A stretch of 64,000 nucleotides of DNA from NCBI RefSeq assembly GCF_029543085.1, contig NZ_CP119967.1:496001-560000 (forward strand). Reading direction: 5' to 3'. This document shows positions 7,726 to 16,654 of this stretch, one piece after another. The DNA comes from Pseudomonas sp. A34-9 (lineage in GTDB: Bacteria; Pseudomonadota; Gammaproteobacteria; Pseudomonadales; Pseudomonadaceae). The translations under genes and the position numbers were made by a program. Numbering within the stretch: position 1 is the stretch's first letter; each line of letters begins with the position of its first letter. The notes under the pieces were generated by a model that was not told the origin of the DNA, made no database searches, and saw only the letters and a list, made by a program, of their open reading frames with translations.

Positions 7726-8451
7726 TCAGAGAACACCTTCAAGCGGCTTGCGCGCAACAACGTTGACCAACGTCTCTTCGCGCTGACCGAATGGTTTGGG
7801 TTTGAGTAAGCCAACCCGCTCCAGCAAGCCAAAATCCTTCGACCGGCTCCACCACAGATACGGGTACGAGACATTGCGTTCGCCAAACTCGAAACCCTGC
7901 CCGCGAATCATCTCCAGGTACTGCGCTGCACTCTTCTGCACATGCATCGGATGACGAAACAACCAGCGAATCACCCACGTATCAATGTAAGCCTCGGTGG
8001 ACTCGGCGAACAGCAGATAGCCACCCGGTTTCAGCACCCGGTAAAACTCGGCCAAGGCCTTTTCCTGCTCGACCAGATGATGAAAGGTCTGGTGGCAGAA
8101 CAGCAGGTCAACGCTGGCGTCCGGCACATTGAGCGTCGCGCAATCGCTGCCGATCAGTTCCACGGTCAGATTCAGACGCACCGCTTCTTCGCCACTCAAC
8201 TCAAGGCTGTGCGGGTCGGCATCAACGCCGATCAAACGCTGTGGCGCAAAGGCCTGGCGCAGATGGCCGAAGGACTTGCCCTGACCGCAACCGGCATCCA
8301 GCAACACAGGATGTTCCGGCAGCGCTTCACTGAACAGCCCGCGCAAGTCATTGATCGCGACACGCAACACGTGGTGCTGCCAGGTGTGGCTGCGCAGGAA
8401 CCAGAAACCAAAGCGGGTTTCCTCGACGTAGCTGTCGCTCAAGTAATTCAT
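7726..8451 (-). CDS. SAM-dependent methyltransferase in APE operon
   Basis: A 241-residue class I methyltransferase. The SAM-binding motif I is VLLDAGCGQGKSF near residues 49-61, followed by GVDADPHS (motif II acidic residue) and VDLLFCHQTFHHL, then VLKPGGYLLFAES. Soluble, no signal peptide. APE pigments often carry a methyl or methoxy group on the aryl head, so a role in head-group methylation is likely; known APE clusters do include a methyltransferase (ApeB, from memory). Whether it methylates carbon or oxygen cannot be told. It overlaps the flavoprotein gene upstream by ATGA. Confidence 0.8.
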   Translation of the reverse strand: MNYLSDSYVEETRFGFWFLRSHTWQHHVLRVAINDLRGLFSEALPEHPVLLDAGCGQGKSFGHLRQAFAPQRLIGVDADPHSLELSGEEAVRLNLTVELIGSDCATLNVPDASVDLLFCHQTFHHLVEQEKALAEFYRVLKPGGYLLFAESTEAYIDTWVIRWLFRHPMHVQKSAAQYLEMIRGQGFEFGERNVSYPYLWWSRSKDFGLLERVGLLKPKPFGQREETLVNVVARKPLEGVL

Positions 8452-9695
8452 GGGGCGTCCTTTGCACAGAGTTCGGAAATCATCTTCAAGCGGCGGCGCG
8501 CTTCGCTGACGAACGGGTTGCGCTCATCCCAGGCATAACCGGCGAGGATCGAGCAGATCATCCGACGGATTTCCGCCTGACTGTCTTCATAAAAAATCAC
8601 GTCTTGAAAAGTGCCGGCATACCAGCCCTCGACATAGCAGCGGAAGGTGTCGACGCCGCGCTTGAGCGGCTCGGCAAATTCGCTTTGCCAGTCGACCGTT
8701 TCACCTTGCAACTGCCGGTGCAGCACGGCGGCGGCCATGCTGGCCGAGCGCATGGCGATGGTCACGCCGGAGGAGAACACCGGGTCGAGAAATTCTGCCG
8801 CGTTGCCGAGCAGGGCGAAGCCCGGGCCGTGCAGGGTTTTCACATTGGCGGCGTAACCGCCGAGCGTACGCGCCGGCGTGTCCCACACGGCGTTGTCGAG
8901 CACGCCGGCAAGGCTCGGGGTTTCGGCGATGAAGCTGCGCAGGCAGGCATCCAGATCGCTGTTACGGCCCTTGAAATGTTCCTCGGCGGCGACCACCCCC
9001 ACCGAGCAGCGTCCGTTGCTGAACGGGATCGTCCAGAACCAGATATCGCGATGTTCCGGATGCGTGGTGACGAGGATTTTCTCGCGGTCGAATGCCGGGT
9101 TGTCGATGTGATCTTCAACGTGGGTGAACACCGCCTGACGCACCGGGAAATTCGACGGTGCTTCCAGATCCAGCAGGCGTGACAGCACGCGGCCATAACC
9201 ACTGGCATCGAGGACGAAATCCGCTTCGAGACGATATTCACTGCCGTCTTCGCGGCGCACATCCAGCTGCGGTTTCGCCCGGTCGAAATCGACGCTGACG
9301 ATGGCATCGCCGTAGCGGATTTCCGCGCCTTGCAACGCCGCCTGATCGGCCAGCAGCTTGTCGAAGTCGGCGCGTTGCACCTGAAACGTGGTCGGCTTGC
9401 CGCCGGTAAAGGTGTCAGCGAAATCGAAGGCGCTGTAACGCTCACCCCAGGCGAATGCGGCACCAGTCTTGCGCTGGAATCCGGCGGCGTTGACGGCGTC
9501 GAGCATGCCAGCCTCTTCGACGAAATCCAGGCAATGGCTGAGCAGGCTTTCGCCGATCGAAAAGCGTGGGAAGTGCTGGCGCTCGATCACCAGTACATCG
9601 TGGCCCTTGCGCTTGAGCAGCGCAGCGGCGATGGCGCCGGACGGGCCGGCACCGATGATCACGACCTGACGGGATTCCATTTCAACGATTGGCAC
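8448..9695 (-). CDS. FAD-dependent oxidoreductase with flavin-halogenase motifs
   Basis: A 415-residue flavoprotein. The FAD-binding motif GAGPSG is at residues 15-20, followed by FPRFSIGESLL (42-52), which resembles the carrier-protein-dependent halogenases. Two halogenase marks are present: a lysine (Lys76) in GFQRKTGAAFAWG where the catalytic lysine lies, and WFWTIP, matching WxWxIP. The second flavin motif reads GFALLGNAAEFLDPVFSSG, with GN instead of the usual GD. It could halogenate the aryl head of the polyene, as xanthomonadin and flexirubin pigments are halogenated, or act as a hydroxylase/oxidase. The GTG start has GGAG five bases upstream; the gene overlaps the antiporter gene by 14 bp. 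Confidence 0.8.
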   Translation of the reverse strand: MPIVEMESRQVVIIGAGPSGAIAAALLKRKGHDVLVIERQHFPRFSIGESLLSHCLDFVEEAGMLDAVNAAGFQRKTGAAFAWGERYSAFDFADTFTGGKPTTFQVQRADFDKLLADQAALQGAEIRYGDAIVSVDFDRAKPQLDVRREDGSEYRLEADFVLDASGYGRVLSRLLDLEAPSNFPVRQAVFTHVEDHIDNPAFDREKILVTTHPEHRDIWFWTIPFSNGRCSVGVVAAEEHFKGRNSDLDACLRSFIAETPSLAGVLDNAVWDTPARTLGGYAANVKTLHGPGFALLGNAAEFLDPVFSSGVTIAMRSASMAAAVLHRQLQGETVDWQSEFAEPLKRGVDTFRCYVEGWYAGTFQDVIFYEDSQAEIRRMICSILAGYAWDERNPFVSEARRRLKMISELCAKDAP

Positions 9696-10845
9696 GTGAA
9701 CTCCGGGGCAGGTGGGATTTGATATCCCGCGGTGCGCGATGCAGGCCGATGAGGGCCGGTAGCAGCGTCGCGATCAGGCCCATCAGCATCAGCGCAAAGT
9801 ACAGCGCCGGTGTGATGAGTTGTTGTTGCAACAGCAAATTGAGAAAGACGATTTCACTCAGGCCGCGAATGTTCAGCAGCACGCTTTCGCGCCAACGGCT
9901 GGCGCCTTCGAACGAAGCGCCGGCCCAGCCGAGGCCGAGCCAGTTACCCAGCAGTTTACTGGCAATCGGCAACAGCAGCAGCGCCGCCCATTGCACCGCG
10001 CCGAGGCTGGCGAGGGCACTGTGCACGTCGATTTGCACAATGCCGAAGGTGAGAATCAAGGGTATTGCCAGCCCTGTCTGCAAACGGTTCATCCAGCGCG
10101 CCGGCAACGGCAGCACCAGCGGCACTTTCAGCGCGGCCATACACAGCAGATAGCCGATACCGAAGATCAGCGCGTTGAGTTTGTAATGCTCGGCCATCAC
10201 CAGCAGCGCAAAGAACCCGAGGCTATAAGTCAGCGGTCGGCGCACAGCGAACAGATGCAGCAACAGCGGCACACACGCCAGGCCCAGCGGCAGCAACAGA
10301 CTGCTCAGGTGCAGACTGCCTTGAGCGAGGCCGAACAGCGTCCAGCAGGTCAGATCAATCAGGATCGCGGTCTGCACCAACCGGCGGGTGGCGGCCGGCG
10401 GATAATCGATGTGCCGCAGATACAGGTACAGCACCGGGATCGCGGTAATCGCGAACACCAGACCGATGGCCAGCGAGTTGAGCCACGCTTGCGTCGGCAG
10501 CAGCCAACAGGCAGTGGCCAGGCCACAGGCGAATGGCACGGCGAAACTCGGCAGCGCAATTTTCACGCTTTGACGGTCCAGCTTCAGATCGATCACATCA
10601 CTGAGAATGTGCCCGAGCAGCAGGGCAAAACTCAGGCTGTAGAGGTGCTTCAGCCACTCGGGGGCGATCAGTTGCGCGCCGCTGAGTTGCCAGCCCGGTT
10701 CGATCCAGAAATACATCAGCAGTGGCAAGCCGAAGCTCGCCAGCAGCAACTGGCTGACAATCGGAATCAGACCGAAGTGACGACCGATACGGGTGGCCAC
10801 GGCGAACAATGCCAGGGCCAGCAGCCAGAATCCGACGACCATCAT
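9682..10845 (-). CDS. Cation:proton antiporter-like membrane protein in APE operon
   Basis: A 387-residue integral membrane protein with about ten to twelve hydrophobic helices and no soluble domain, resembling the Na+/H+ exchanger (CPA2/KefB-like) fold: LLLGHILSDVIDLKL, VFAITAIPVLYLYLR, RGLSEIVFLNLLLQQQLI. The frame is open to 10995, but the true start is the ATG at 10845, whose ATGA overlaps the stop of the exporter gene and which has GGAG eight bases upstream. An ion antiporter is not a core member of known APE clusters; it might power or balance export, or could have a pigment-related role not yet known. Ion specificity cannot be read. Confidence 0.75.
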   Translation of the reverse strand: MMVVGFWLLALALFAVATRIGRHFGLIPIVSQLLLASFGLPLLMYFWIEPGWQLSGAQLIAPEWLKHLYSLSFALLLGHILSDVIDLKLDRQSVKIALPSFAVPFACGLATACWLLPTQAWLNSLAIGLVFAITAIPVLYLYLRHIDYPPAATRRLVQTAILIDLTCWTLFGLAQGSLHLSSLLLPLGLACVPLLLHLFAVRRPLTYSLGFFALLVMAEHYKLNALIFGIGYLLCMAALKVPLVLPLPARWMNRLQTGLAIPLILTFGIVQIDVHSALASLGAVQWAALLLLPIASKLLGNWLGLGWAGASFEGASRWRESVLLNIRGLSEIVFLNLLLQQQLITPALYFALMLMGLIATLLPALIGLHRAPRDIKSHLPRSSRANR

Positions 10846-13181
10846 GTTCTCGACTCCGCAACGGCGGCCCGCTGTTCGTGGCGTCCGGCCCACGGCGCGA
10901 GCATGAAACTGAATGCCAGACCGAGGCTGACCGACAAGCCGAAATTGCTCACCGCCGGTGTGCTGGAAACCGCCAGCAGCCCGAACGACAGCCACGTTGT
11001 CAGCGCCGCCAACAGCGTGCCGAGCAGGCTCACCGCTGCGCCGCCCACTTGCTCACGCATGAGAATCGCGTAATCGACGCTGATCGCCGTCACCAGCAGC
11101 AGGCCGAACAGGCTGAACAAGGTCAGCGGCTGACCGAGCCAGCCAAGGCTGGCCAGACTGCACAGCGCGGCGAGCAGCGGCAATGCGACGATGCGCAGCG
11201 CACCACCGAAGCCGAACGGCACGATCAGCACCAGCACGATCAACACGCAGGATGCGAGCTTCAGTTCGGCCGCGCTGATCTGCGTCGCGGCAAATACTTG
11301 ATTCAGCTCGCCGAGACGATCAACCAGCATCACGCCGGGCAAGTCCAGTGCCTGCACGCGCAACAGCGCCGGGTTATTCAGGCCTTGCAGGCTGGTCATT
11401 GCCGCTACGCCGTCTTCGGTCGCGCCGAGCCACAGCGTGCGATAAGGCTCGCCGAGCGGACCGGCCAGTGCGGCGTCGATGTCTTCGGCGGGAATGGTCT
11501 GCAACTGTTGCAGTTCGTTTTGCAGCGCGGCGGGTGGTACGCCGAGGTCAAGCAGTGGCTGCCAGTACTGCGGCAGTTTGTTCAGTGCTGCGCGAACCTG
11601 TTCCTGTTGGCTCGGCGGACTGACCAATTGATCGAGCGCCAGATAGCCTTGCAGTTTGTCGAGGTTGACCAGTTGTTGCAGGCGCTCGCTCAGCGCAGCC
11701 TGACGCTCCAGCAATTGCTGCTGATTGGCGGCACGCACCAGGAAGAACTGGCTGGTCGGTTGATAGCCGGTGATTCGCGCGATGGTTTGCGCTTCATCGG
11801 TCAGGTGTTGTGGTGCGCCGACCCACTGGCGGATGTCGTTTTTGCTTTGCAACTGCATCAGGCCGCCAGCGCAGAAGGCGATCAGTAACGCCAGCAGCAC
11901 CGGCGTGCGCACGCGTTCGAGAAGTTTCTCGCGCAGATTGACCAAGCGTTCGGCCAACGTCAGCGGCCACTGCGCTGGGCGTAATTCGACGTTTTTCAGC
12001 AGCGCCGGCAGCAGGCACACCGCTGACAAATACGCGCCGAGCAGGCCGGCGGCCGAGAACACTGCGATCTGCGTCAACGCCGGAAATGGCGTCCAGGCCA
12101 GCGCCAGATAACCAATGGTGCTGGTGATCAGGCTCAGCGTCAGCCCCGACAGCGTCAGGCGCAAGGCCGGCCAACTGCGCCACGGTTTCAGGCTCCAGCT
12201 CTTCGACAGATAGTGCAGCGGGTAGTCCACCGCCACGCCGATCAGGCTGGAGCCGAGCACCAGTGTCATCACATGCATGTGGCCGAACAGCGCGACACAC
12301 GCCACCGCCCCGAACAGCATGCCAACGAGCACCGGCACGAACGCCAGCAACACGCGCCAGCGACGGAAAGCGAGCAATAGCAGCAACAGAATGCCGACCG
12401 TTGCGCCGCCGCCGACCCAGGTCATCTCGCGAGTGGCTTGCTGCTGACCGTTGGCCGCGTACAGCAAGCCACTGGCGGCCAGCAGTTGCACGTCGGATTT
12501 CGCGGCCTGCTCGCGACTGTGTTGCAGCAGTGCGGCGACTTGCAGTGGCAGGTTCATGTCGAAGGCATTGCCAGTGGTGCGTGCGCGCAGCAGCACCCAG
12601 CTCTTGCCGTCGGCATCGGCGACCAACGCGCCGCTGCCGATGTCCAGTTGCACTGCGCCGTGCTTCGGCTGGCTATTCTGGATGCGCCCGGTCAGGCCCA
12701 GCCAGTCATCCTGGCTAGGCACCAAAGTGAAACCGTTGAATGGATCGAACAGGGCCTGTACGCGCTGCTGCATGAACACGTCGGGGTGTTCGATCAGCAG
12801 TTGCCGATCATCCGCCGAGAGCATCGCCAGTCGCCCTTGCAGCAGTTGCGTGCGCAGGGCCGGCAGATCCGCTTGCAGGTTCCACTGCACTTTTTCGAAC
12901 AGGCCGCTGGCTTGCCATTGCTCGCCCAGCGTCTGTGCCATGGCCACGGCTTGCGGGCGATCGGCGTGGCCGACCAGTACCAGCATCTCGCGGTTGAGCG
13001 GCTCCTGCATGCGCTGTTCGGCGCGCTGTTCGAGGGCGTCAGGGTGGGTGCCGGGCACCAGCTCCATCAGGTTCGCCGACAGCGGCGCACCCTCGCGCCA
13101 CTGCCAGCCGGCCAGCGCGACGACCGCCAGCAGCAGAATCAGGAACAGCCAGGGCAGCCTGCGTTCACTCGGCAAAGTCAT
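10842..13181 (-). CDS. MMPL/RND-type exporter of the APE operon (ApeM-like)
   Basis: A 779-residue inner-membrane exporter of the MMPL branch of the RND superfamily: one N-terminal helix (residues 9-26), a large periplasmic domain, five helices around 250-410, a second periplasmic domain and five more helices around 640-770, giving the two-fold repeat expected. Motifs include GVAVDYPLHYLSKSW and AISVDYAILMREQV at equivalent places in both halves, each with the conserved Asp. It most likely extracts the polyene lipid from the inner membrane and hands it to the LolA-like protein encoded upstream. GGAG stands upstream of the ATG; the start overlaps that LolA-like gene by 17 bp. Confidence 0.87.
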   Translation of the reverse strand: MTLPSERRLPWLFLILLLAVVALAGWQWREGAPLSANLMELVPGTHPDALEQRAEQRMQEPLNREMLVLVGHADRPQAVAMAQTLGEQWQASGLFEKVQWNLQADLPALRTQLLQGRLAMLSADDRQLLIEHPDVFMQQRVQALFDPFNGFTLVPSQDDWLGLTGRIQNSQPKHGAVQLDIGSGALVADADGKSWVLLRARTTGNAFDMNLPLQVAALLQHSREQAAKSDVQLLAASGLLYAANGQQQATREMTWVGGGATVGILLLLLLAFRRWRVLLAFVPVLVGMLFGAVACVALFGHMHVMTLVLGSSLIGVAVDYPLHYLSKSWSLKPWRSWPALRLTLSGLTLSLITSTIGYLALAWTPFPALTQIAVFSAAGLLGAYLSAVCLLPALLKNVELRPAQWPLTLAERLVNLREKLLERVRTPVLLALLIAFCAGGLMQLQSKNDIRQWVGAPQHLTDEAQTIARITGYQPTSQFFLVRAANQQQLLERQAALSERLQQLVNLDKLQGYLALDQLVSPPSQQEQVRAALNKLPQYWQPLLDLGVPPAALQNELQQLQTIPAEDIDAALAGPLGEPYRTLWLGATEDGVAAMTSLQGLNNPALLRVQALDLPGVMLVDRLGELNQVFAATQISAAELKLASCVLIVLVLIVPFGFGGALRIVALPLLAALCSLASLGWLGQPLTLFSLFGLLLVTAISVDYAILMREQVGGAAVSLLGTLLAALTTWLSFGLLAVSSTPAVSNFGLSVSLGLAFSFMLAPWAGRHEQRAAVAESRT

Positions 13182-13767
13182 GTTGCTCCGCGTCGCTCAA
13201 CGGTTGATTGGCGTTGCTGTTCTGCATGCGCAGCACGGTGCTGTCGCCCTGGGTTTCCAGCAGCTCGATGGTCTGCACCAGCGCGCCGCCGTCGATGTTG
13301 ATCTGTTTGAACACTTGCTTGAGCAGCAGCGAACGCGGGGTCAGCGTGAGTTTCCACTGTTGCGCGTCGCCATTCAGCGCCAGTTCGAAGTCGCGTTGCA
13401 GGCCGCTGCTGTCGCCTTGCAGCACGGCGAGGAACAAGCGGTTCTGCTCGGCTCCGGCACTCTTGTTCGGCAGCAATTGCCAGCCGTTATCGTCCCGGCG
13501 AGCGATGCCCTTGGCGCTGATGCGGTAGTCCTGCTGCAGCGGCGTTTTCAGCAGCCAGAGCAGGCCGTGGTTTTTCGCCAGAACAAAACTGCCCTTGCTG
13601 AGCAGCGGCTGGGGCAGGGCGCGCAGGTGTTTTTCCTGGATGAACTGGCCGTGGATCACATCCGGTTTCGCCAGTTGTTCGCTGAGTTGTTGCAGGTCGA
13701 AGGCGTTGGCCAGCGACGACACGGCCAGCAGCGCCAGCACGCCAAGGCTTCGGGAAAACAGGTTCAT
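13165..13767 (-). CDS. LolA-like periplasmic carrier protein (ApeL-like)
   Basis: A 200-residue exported protein: signal peptide MNLFSRSLGVLALLAVSSLANA, then a LolA-like half-barrel with FDLQQLSEQLAKPDVIHGQFIQEKHL split across the junction, GLLWLLKTPL and the lipocalin-like strands that follow. LolA proteins shuttle lipids across the periplasm; this paralogue, next to the MMPL exporter, probably carries the polyene lipid. The frame is open 162 bases further upstream but that part overlaps the thioesterase gene; the ATG at 13767 forms an ATGA overlap with the thioesterase stop and begins a clear signal peptide. Confidence 0.85.
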   Translation of the reverse strand: MNLFSRSLGVLALLAVSSLANAFDLQQLSEQLAKPDVIHGQFIQEKHLRALPQPLLSKGSFVLAKNHGLLWLLKTPLQQDYRISAKGIARRDDNGWQLLPNKSAGAEQNRLFLAVLQGDSSGLQRDFELALNGDAQQWKLTLTPRSLLLKQVFKQINIDGGALVQTIELLETQGDSTVLRMQNSNANQPLSDAEQHDFAE

Positions 13768-14189
13768 CGCAGCATCCTTTCCACGGCATCGGTGAAGACT
13801 TTCGGCGAAGCCAGCTGCATCTCGCGGCTGCTCACTTCGACGGCAACCTGCACCGAGCTGGCACGGGTCAGGCGTTCGCCGCTGTGCAGGTCGGTGATCA
13901 GATAATTGATCTTCAGACGGTTTTCCCACTCAACCAGGCTGGCGCGCACATTCAGGCGCTGGCCGAACACCGCACCACGCACATAGCGCAGTTGCAGGTC
14001 GATGACCGGCCAGGCGTAACCGGACTCGACCATGTGCGTGTAGTTGTGGCCGATCTTGTCCAGCAGCGCACACCGCGCGACTTCCAGGTATTTGACGTAA
14101 TGGCCGTGCCAGACCACGTGCATGGTGTCGACGTCAAAAAACGGCACGAGGATTTCGGTGTCGGCGTGAAGTACTCCGGCGCTACGCAT
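13764..14189 (-). CDS. Hotdog thioesterase, 4-hydroxybenzoyl-CoA thioesterase-like (ApeK-like)
   Basis: A 141-residue hotdog-fold acyl thioesterase. The motif DVDTMHVVWHGHYVKYLE (residues 20-37) has the Asp and His layout of the 4HBT/YbgC family. It may release or edit acyl chains in polyene synthesis. The start is the ATG at 14189 with GGAGG upstream, overlapping the ammonia-lyase stop by 8 bp; the longer frame to 14294 lies inside the lyase gene and its first 35 residues do not look like protein of this family. Confidence 0.85.
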   Translation of the reverse strand: MRSAGVLHADTEILVPFFDVDTMHVVWHGHYVKYLEVARCALLDKIGHNYTHMVESGYAWPVIDLQLRYVRGAVFGQRLNVRASLVEWENRLKINYLITDLHSGERLTRASSVQVAVEVSSREMQLASPKVFTDAVERMLR

Positions 14190-15726
14190 GCAGCCTCCAG
14201 TGTTGCGCGGCGATGCGTTGCAGGCACAGGCGCAGTTCGCCTTCCAGTGCACGGTCTTCGATGACCGGCGGGAAGTCTTTGGACAATTCTTCATGCATCG
14301 CAGCGAGCGATGGCGGCAGCGGTCGCGCGTCTTCAGCCTGGGCGCGCAGCCACACGCCTTGATTGGCGGCGAGCAGGGTGGCGGCGGCGACCTGTTCGGT
14401 CAGCTCCAGCACGCGAATCGCATCGCGAGCGGCGATGGTGCCCATGCTGACCTTGTCCTGGTTGTGGCACTCGGTGGAACGCGAGAACACGCTGGCCGGC
14501 ATGGTGTTTTTCAGCGCTTCGGCGGTCCAGGCGCTGGTGCCGATCTGCACGGCTTTGAAGCCATGGTTGAGCATCGCGCGATCCGCCGGCGCGCCGGAGA
14601 GGTTGCTCGGCAGGCCGTGGTTATAGCGCTCATCGACCAGCAGCGCGAGTTGCCGGTCGAGCAGGTCGGCGACGTTGGCGACCAGATTCTTCAGGCTGTC
14701 CATGGCGAACGCGATATGCCCGCCGTAGAAGTGCCCGCCGTGCAATACGCGTTCGGCTTCGGCGTCGATGATCGGGTTGTCGTTGGCGCTGTTCAGTTCG
14801 GTTTCGATGAACGAGCGCAGCCAGTTCAGGCTGTCGGCCAACACGCCGAGCACGTGCGGCGCGCAACGCAGCGAATAGCGATCCTGCAAGCGATGCAGTG
14901 GCGCGGTCGGCGCGTCGATGGCCAGATCCTTGCGCAGCCACGCGGCGACCTGCATTTGCCCCGGGTGGGGTTTGGCGGCGAACAGACGTTCGTCGAAGTG
15001 CTCAGGGTTGCCTTGCAGAGCGACCACGTTGAGCGCGGTGATGCGCGTGGCCAGTTGCAACAGATAGTCGGCGCGGGCGAAGGCGAGGCAGGCCAGGCCG
15101 GTCATCACGGCGGTGCCGTTCATCAGCGCCAAGGCTTCTTTCGGGCGCAGCACCAGCGGTGTCCAGCCGAGTTCGCGATGCACATCGGCCGCCTGACGGC
15201 GCTCGCCACGGAACATCACTTCGCGCTCGCCGGACAGCGTTGCCGCGACGTAAGACAGCGGCGTCAGATCGCCGCTGGCGCCGACTGAACCTTCTTCCGG
15301 AATCAGCGGCAGAATGTCGTATTCGAGGAAGGCATGCAGCCGCTCCAGCAGCTCAACGCGCACTCCGGAAACGCCGTGGCACAGCGACTGCAAGCGCGCC
15401 GCCAGCACCGCGCGGGTGGCTTGCGCGTCGAGCAGTTTGCCCAGCCCGCAACCGTGGAAGGTGTAGAGGTGACGCGGCAACGCTTCAACGTGATGCAGCG
15501 GCACCGCGACCACGCAGGAATCACCGTAACCGGTGGTCACGCCGTAGATAACGCCTTCCTTGTCCAGCAGCGAATCGAGAAACCGCGCGCCTTTGGCGAT
15601 GCGCTCGCGATAGTCGGCGTCGCTCTGCAACTGCACGGGCGCCTGACGGTTGGCGAGGGCCAGCACGTCTTCGATGCGCAGAGGGCGTTCGCCGAAGGTT
15701 ACCGGCTCATGGGTTGGCGTCGTCAT
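14182..15726 (-). CDS. Aromatic amino acid ammonia lyase (HAL/TAL family)
   Basis: A 514-residue member of the histidine/tyrosine/phenylalanine ammonia-lyase family. Ala150-Ser151-Gly152 (in GSVGASGDLTP) would form the MIO prosthetic group; Tyr61 in YGVTTGYG is the usual catalytic tyrosine. The substrate loop reads YTFHGCGLG, with Phe90-His91 where tyrosine lyase has His-Leu and histidase Ser-His, if my alignment by eye holds. In this setting it most likely makes 4-coumarate from tyrosine as an aryl starter or precursor for the AMP ligase, rather than urocanate. No hut genes are nearby. It overlaps the acyltransferase gene by 20 bp. Confidence 0.85.
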   Translation of the reverse strand: MTTPTHEPVTFGERPLRIEDVLALANRQAPVQLQSDADYRERIAKGARFLDSLLDKEGVIYGVTTGYGDSCVVAVPLHHVEALPRHLYTFHGCGLGKLLDAQATRAVLAARLQSLCHGVSGVRVELLERLHAFLEYDILPLIPEEGSVGASGDLTPLSYVAATLSGEREVMFRGERRQAADVHRELGWTPLVLRPKEALALMNGTAVMTGLACLAFARADYLLQLATRITALNVVALQGNPEHFDERLFAAKPHPGQMQVAAWLRKDLAIDAPTAPLHRLQDRYSLRCAPHVLGVLADSLNWLRSFIETELNSANDNPIIDAEAERVLHGGHFYGGHIAFAMDSLKNLVANVADLLDRQLALLVDERYNHGLPSNLSGAPADRAMLNHGFKAVQIGTSAWTAEALKNTMPASVFSRSTECHNQDKVSMGTIAARDAIRVLELTEQVAAATLLAANQGVWLRAQAEDARPLPPSLAAMHEELSKDFPPVIEDRALEGELRLCLQRIAAQHWRLHA

Positions 15727-16654
15727 CGGTCTTCCAGAAAGGGTAAAAGTTGAACCATTGTTGCGGCGCTTCGAGGCAATAGTGACTCAGGCGCTGCGCA
15801 TAGCGGGTGGCCCACTGATGAATGACCTGCTCGCGCTCGCGGCGTGTCCACGTCACGGCGTCGGCGAAGGGCTCGAGGGTCAGGCGATAGTGGCCGTCCG
15901 GCTGTTTCAGGCACATCAACAGATTGACCGGGCATTTCAGCAAACCGGCGAGCAGCCACGGGCCTTGCGGGAACGGCGCCGGATGACCGAGAAAGTCCAC
16001 GGTCACACTGCGTCCGCCATGCAGCGGCACGCGGTCGCCGGCAATCGCCAGCCACTCGCCGCGCTCCAGGCGTTCGTGCAGTTGCAGCATGATCACCGGG
16101 TCGAGTTCGCTGACCTGAATCAGGCGCAGATTGGTCGCCCCGGCTTCACCTAGCAGACGGTTGAATTGCTCGGCGTGCTTGGTGTGCACCAGTACGTTCA
16201 TGGTGACCTTTTCGCCGATCTCCGCCAGTGCGCGGCACACTTCAAGGTTGCCCAGGTGTGCGCCGACCAGCAGTTGCCCGCGACTGCCACGCAACTGATT
16301 GCGCAGCAGGGCCGGGTCAATGATTTCGATTTGTTCGATACGGATTTTGCCGTTCCACACGTCGAGCTTGTCGAGCATCGAATCGGCGAACGCCATGAAT
16401 TGAGCGAACACCCGCCAATGCGTCGGGCGCAATGCGTCGCGCTGAGACCACTCTGCCAGGCGTTGTTGATATTGCCAGGCGCTGCGTCGCGCGGTGCGGC
16501 CGAACAGGAAAAAGTACAGGACGATGCCGTACAGCAATGGGCTGAGCAGGCGTCGGCCAAGGACCTTGGCGGCGAACGCGGTGAATTTCATCAGCAGAAA
16601 ACTGCCGCGCTCCTCGCGATCAGCCCAGTGCTTCTTGTCGGCTTCGCCGGTCAT
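15707..16654 (-). CDS. Lysophospholipid acyltransferase-like protein of APE operon
   Basis: A 315-residue LPLAT/HtrB-type acyltransferase with one N-terminal membrane helix (LLSPLLYGIVLYFFLF). Motifs: GAHLGNLEVCRAL (family His), AIAGDRVPLHGG and PFPQGPWLLAGLL. In APE systems such an enzyme is often fused to or beside a glycosyltransferase (ApeJ) and is thought to add the polyene to a lipid or sugar anchor. Here the two functions are separate genes joined by an ATGA overlap, which sets the start at 16654; the frame upstream lies inside the glycosyltransferase gene. Confidence 0.82.
   Translation of the reverse strand: MTGEADKKHWADREERGSFLLMKFTAFAAKVLGRRLLSPLLYGIVLYFFLFGRTARRSAWQYQQRLAEWSQRDALRPTHWRVFAQFMAFADSMLDKLDVWNGKIRIEQIEIIDPALLRNQLRGSRGQLLVGAHLGNLEVCRALAEIGEKVTMNVLVHTKHAEQFNRLLGEAGATNLRLIQVSELDPVIMLQLHERLERGEWLAIAGDRVPLHGGRSVTVDFLGHPAPFPQGPWLLAGLLKCPVNLLMCLKQPDGHYRLTLEPFADAVTWTRREREQVIHQWATRYAQRLSHYCLEAPQQWFNFYPFWKTDDDANP

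Noticed and set aside
7613..7726. N-terminal extension of the APE lipoprotein to 7726
   Set aside because: It translates the REPIN palindrome; the lipoprotein leader begins near 7612.
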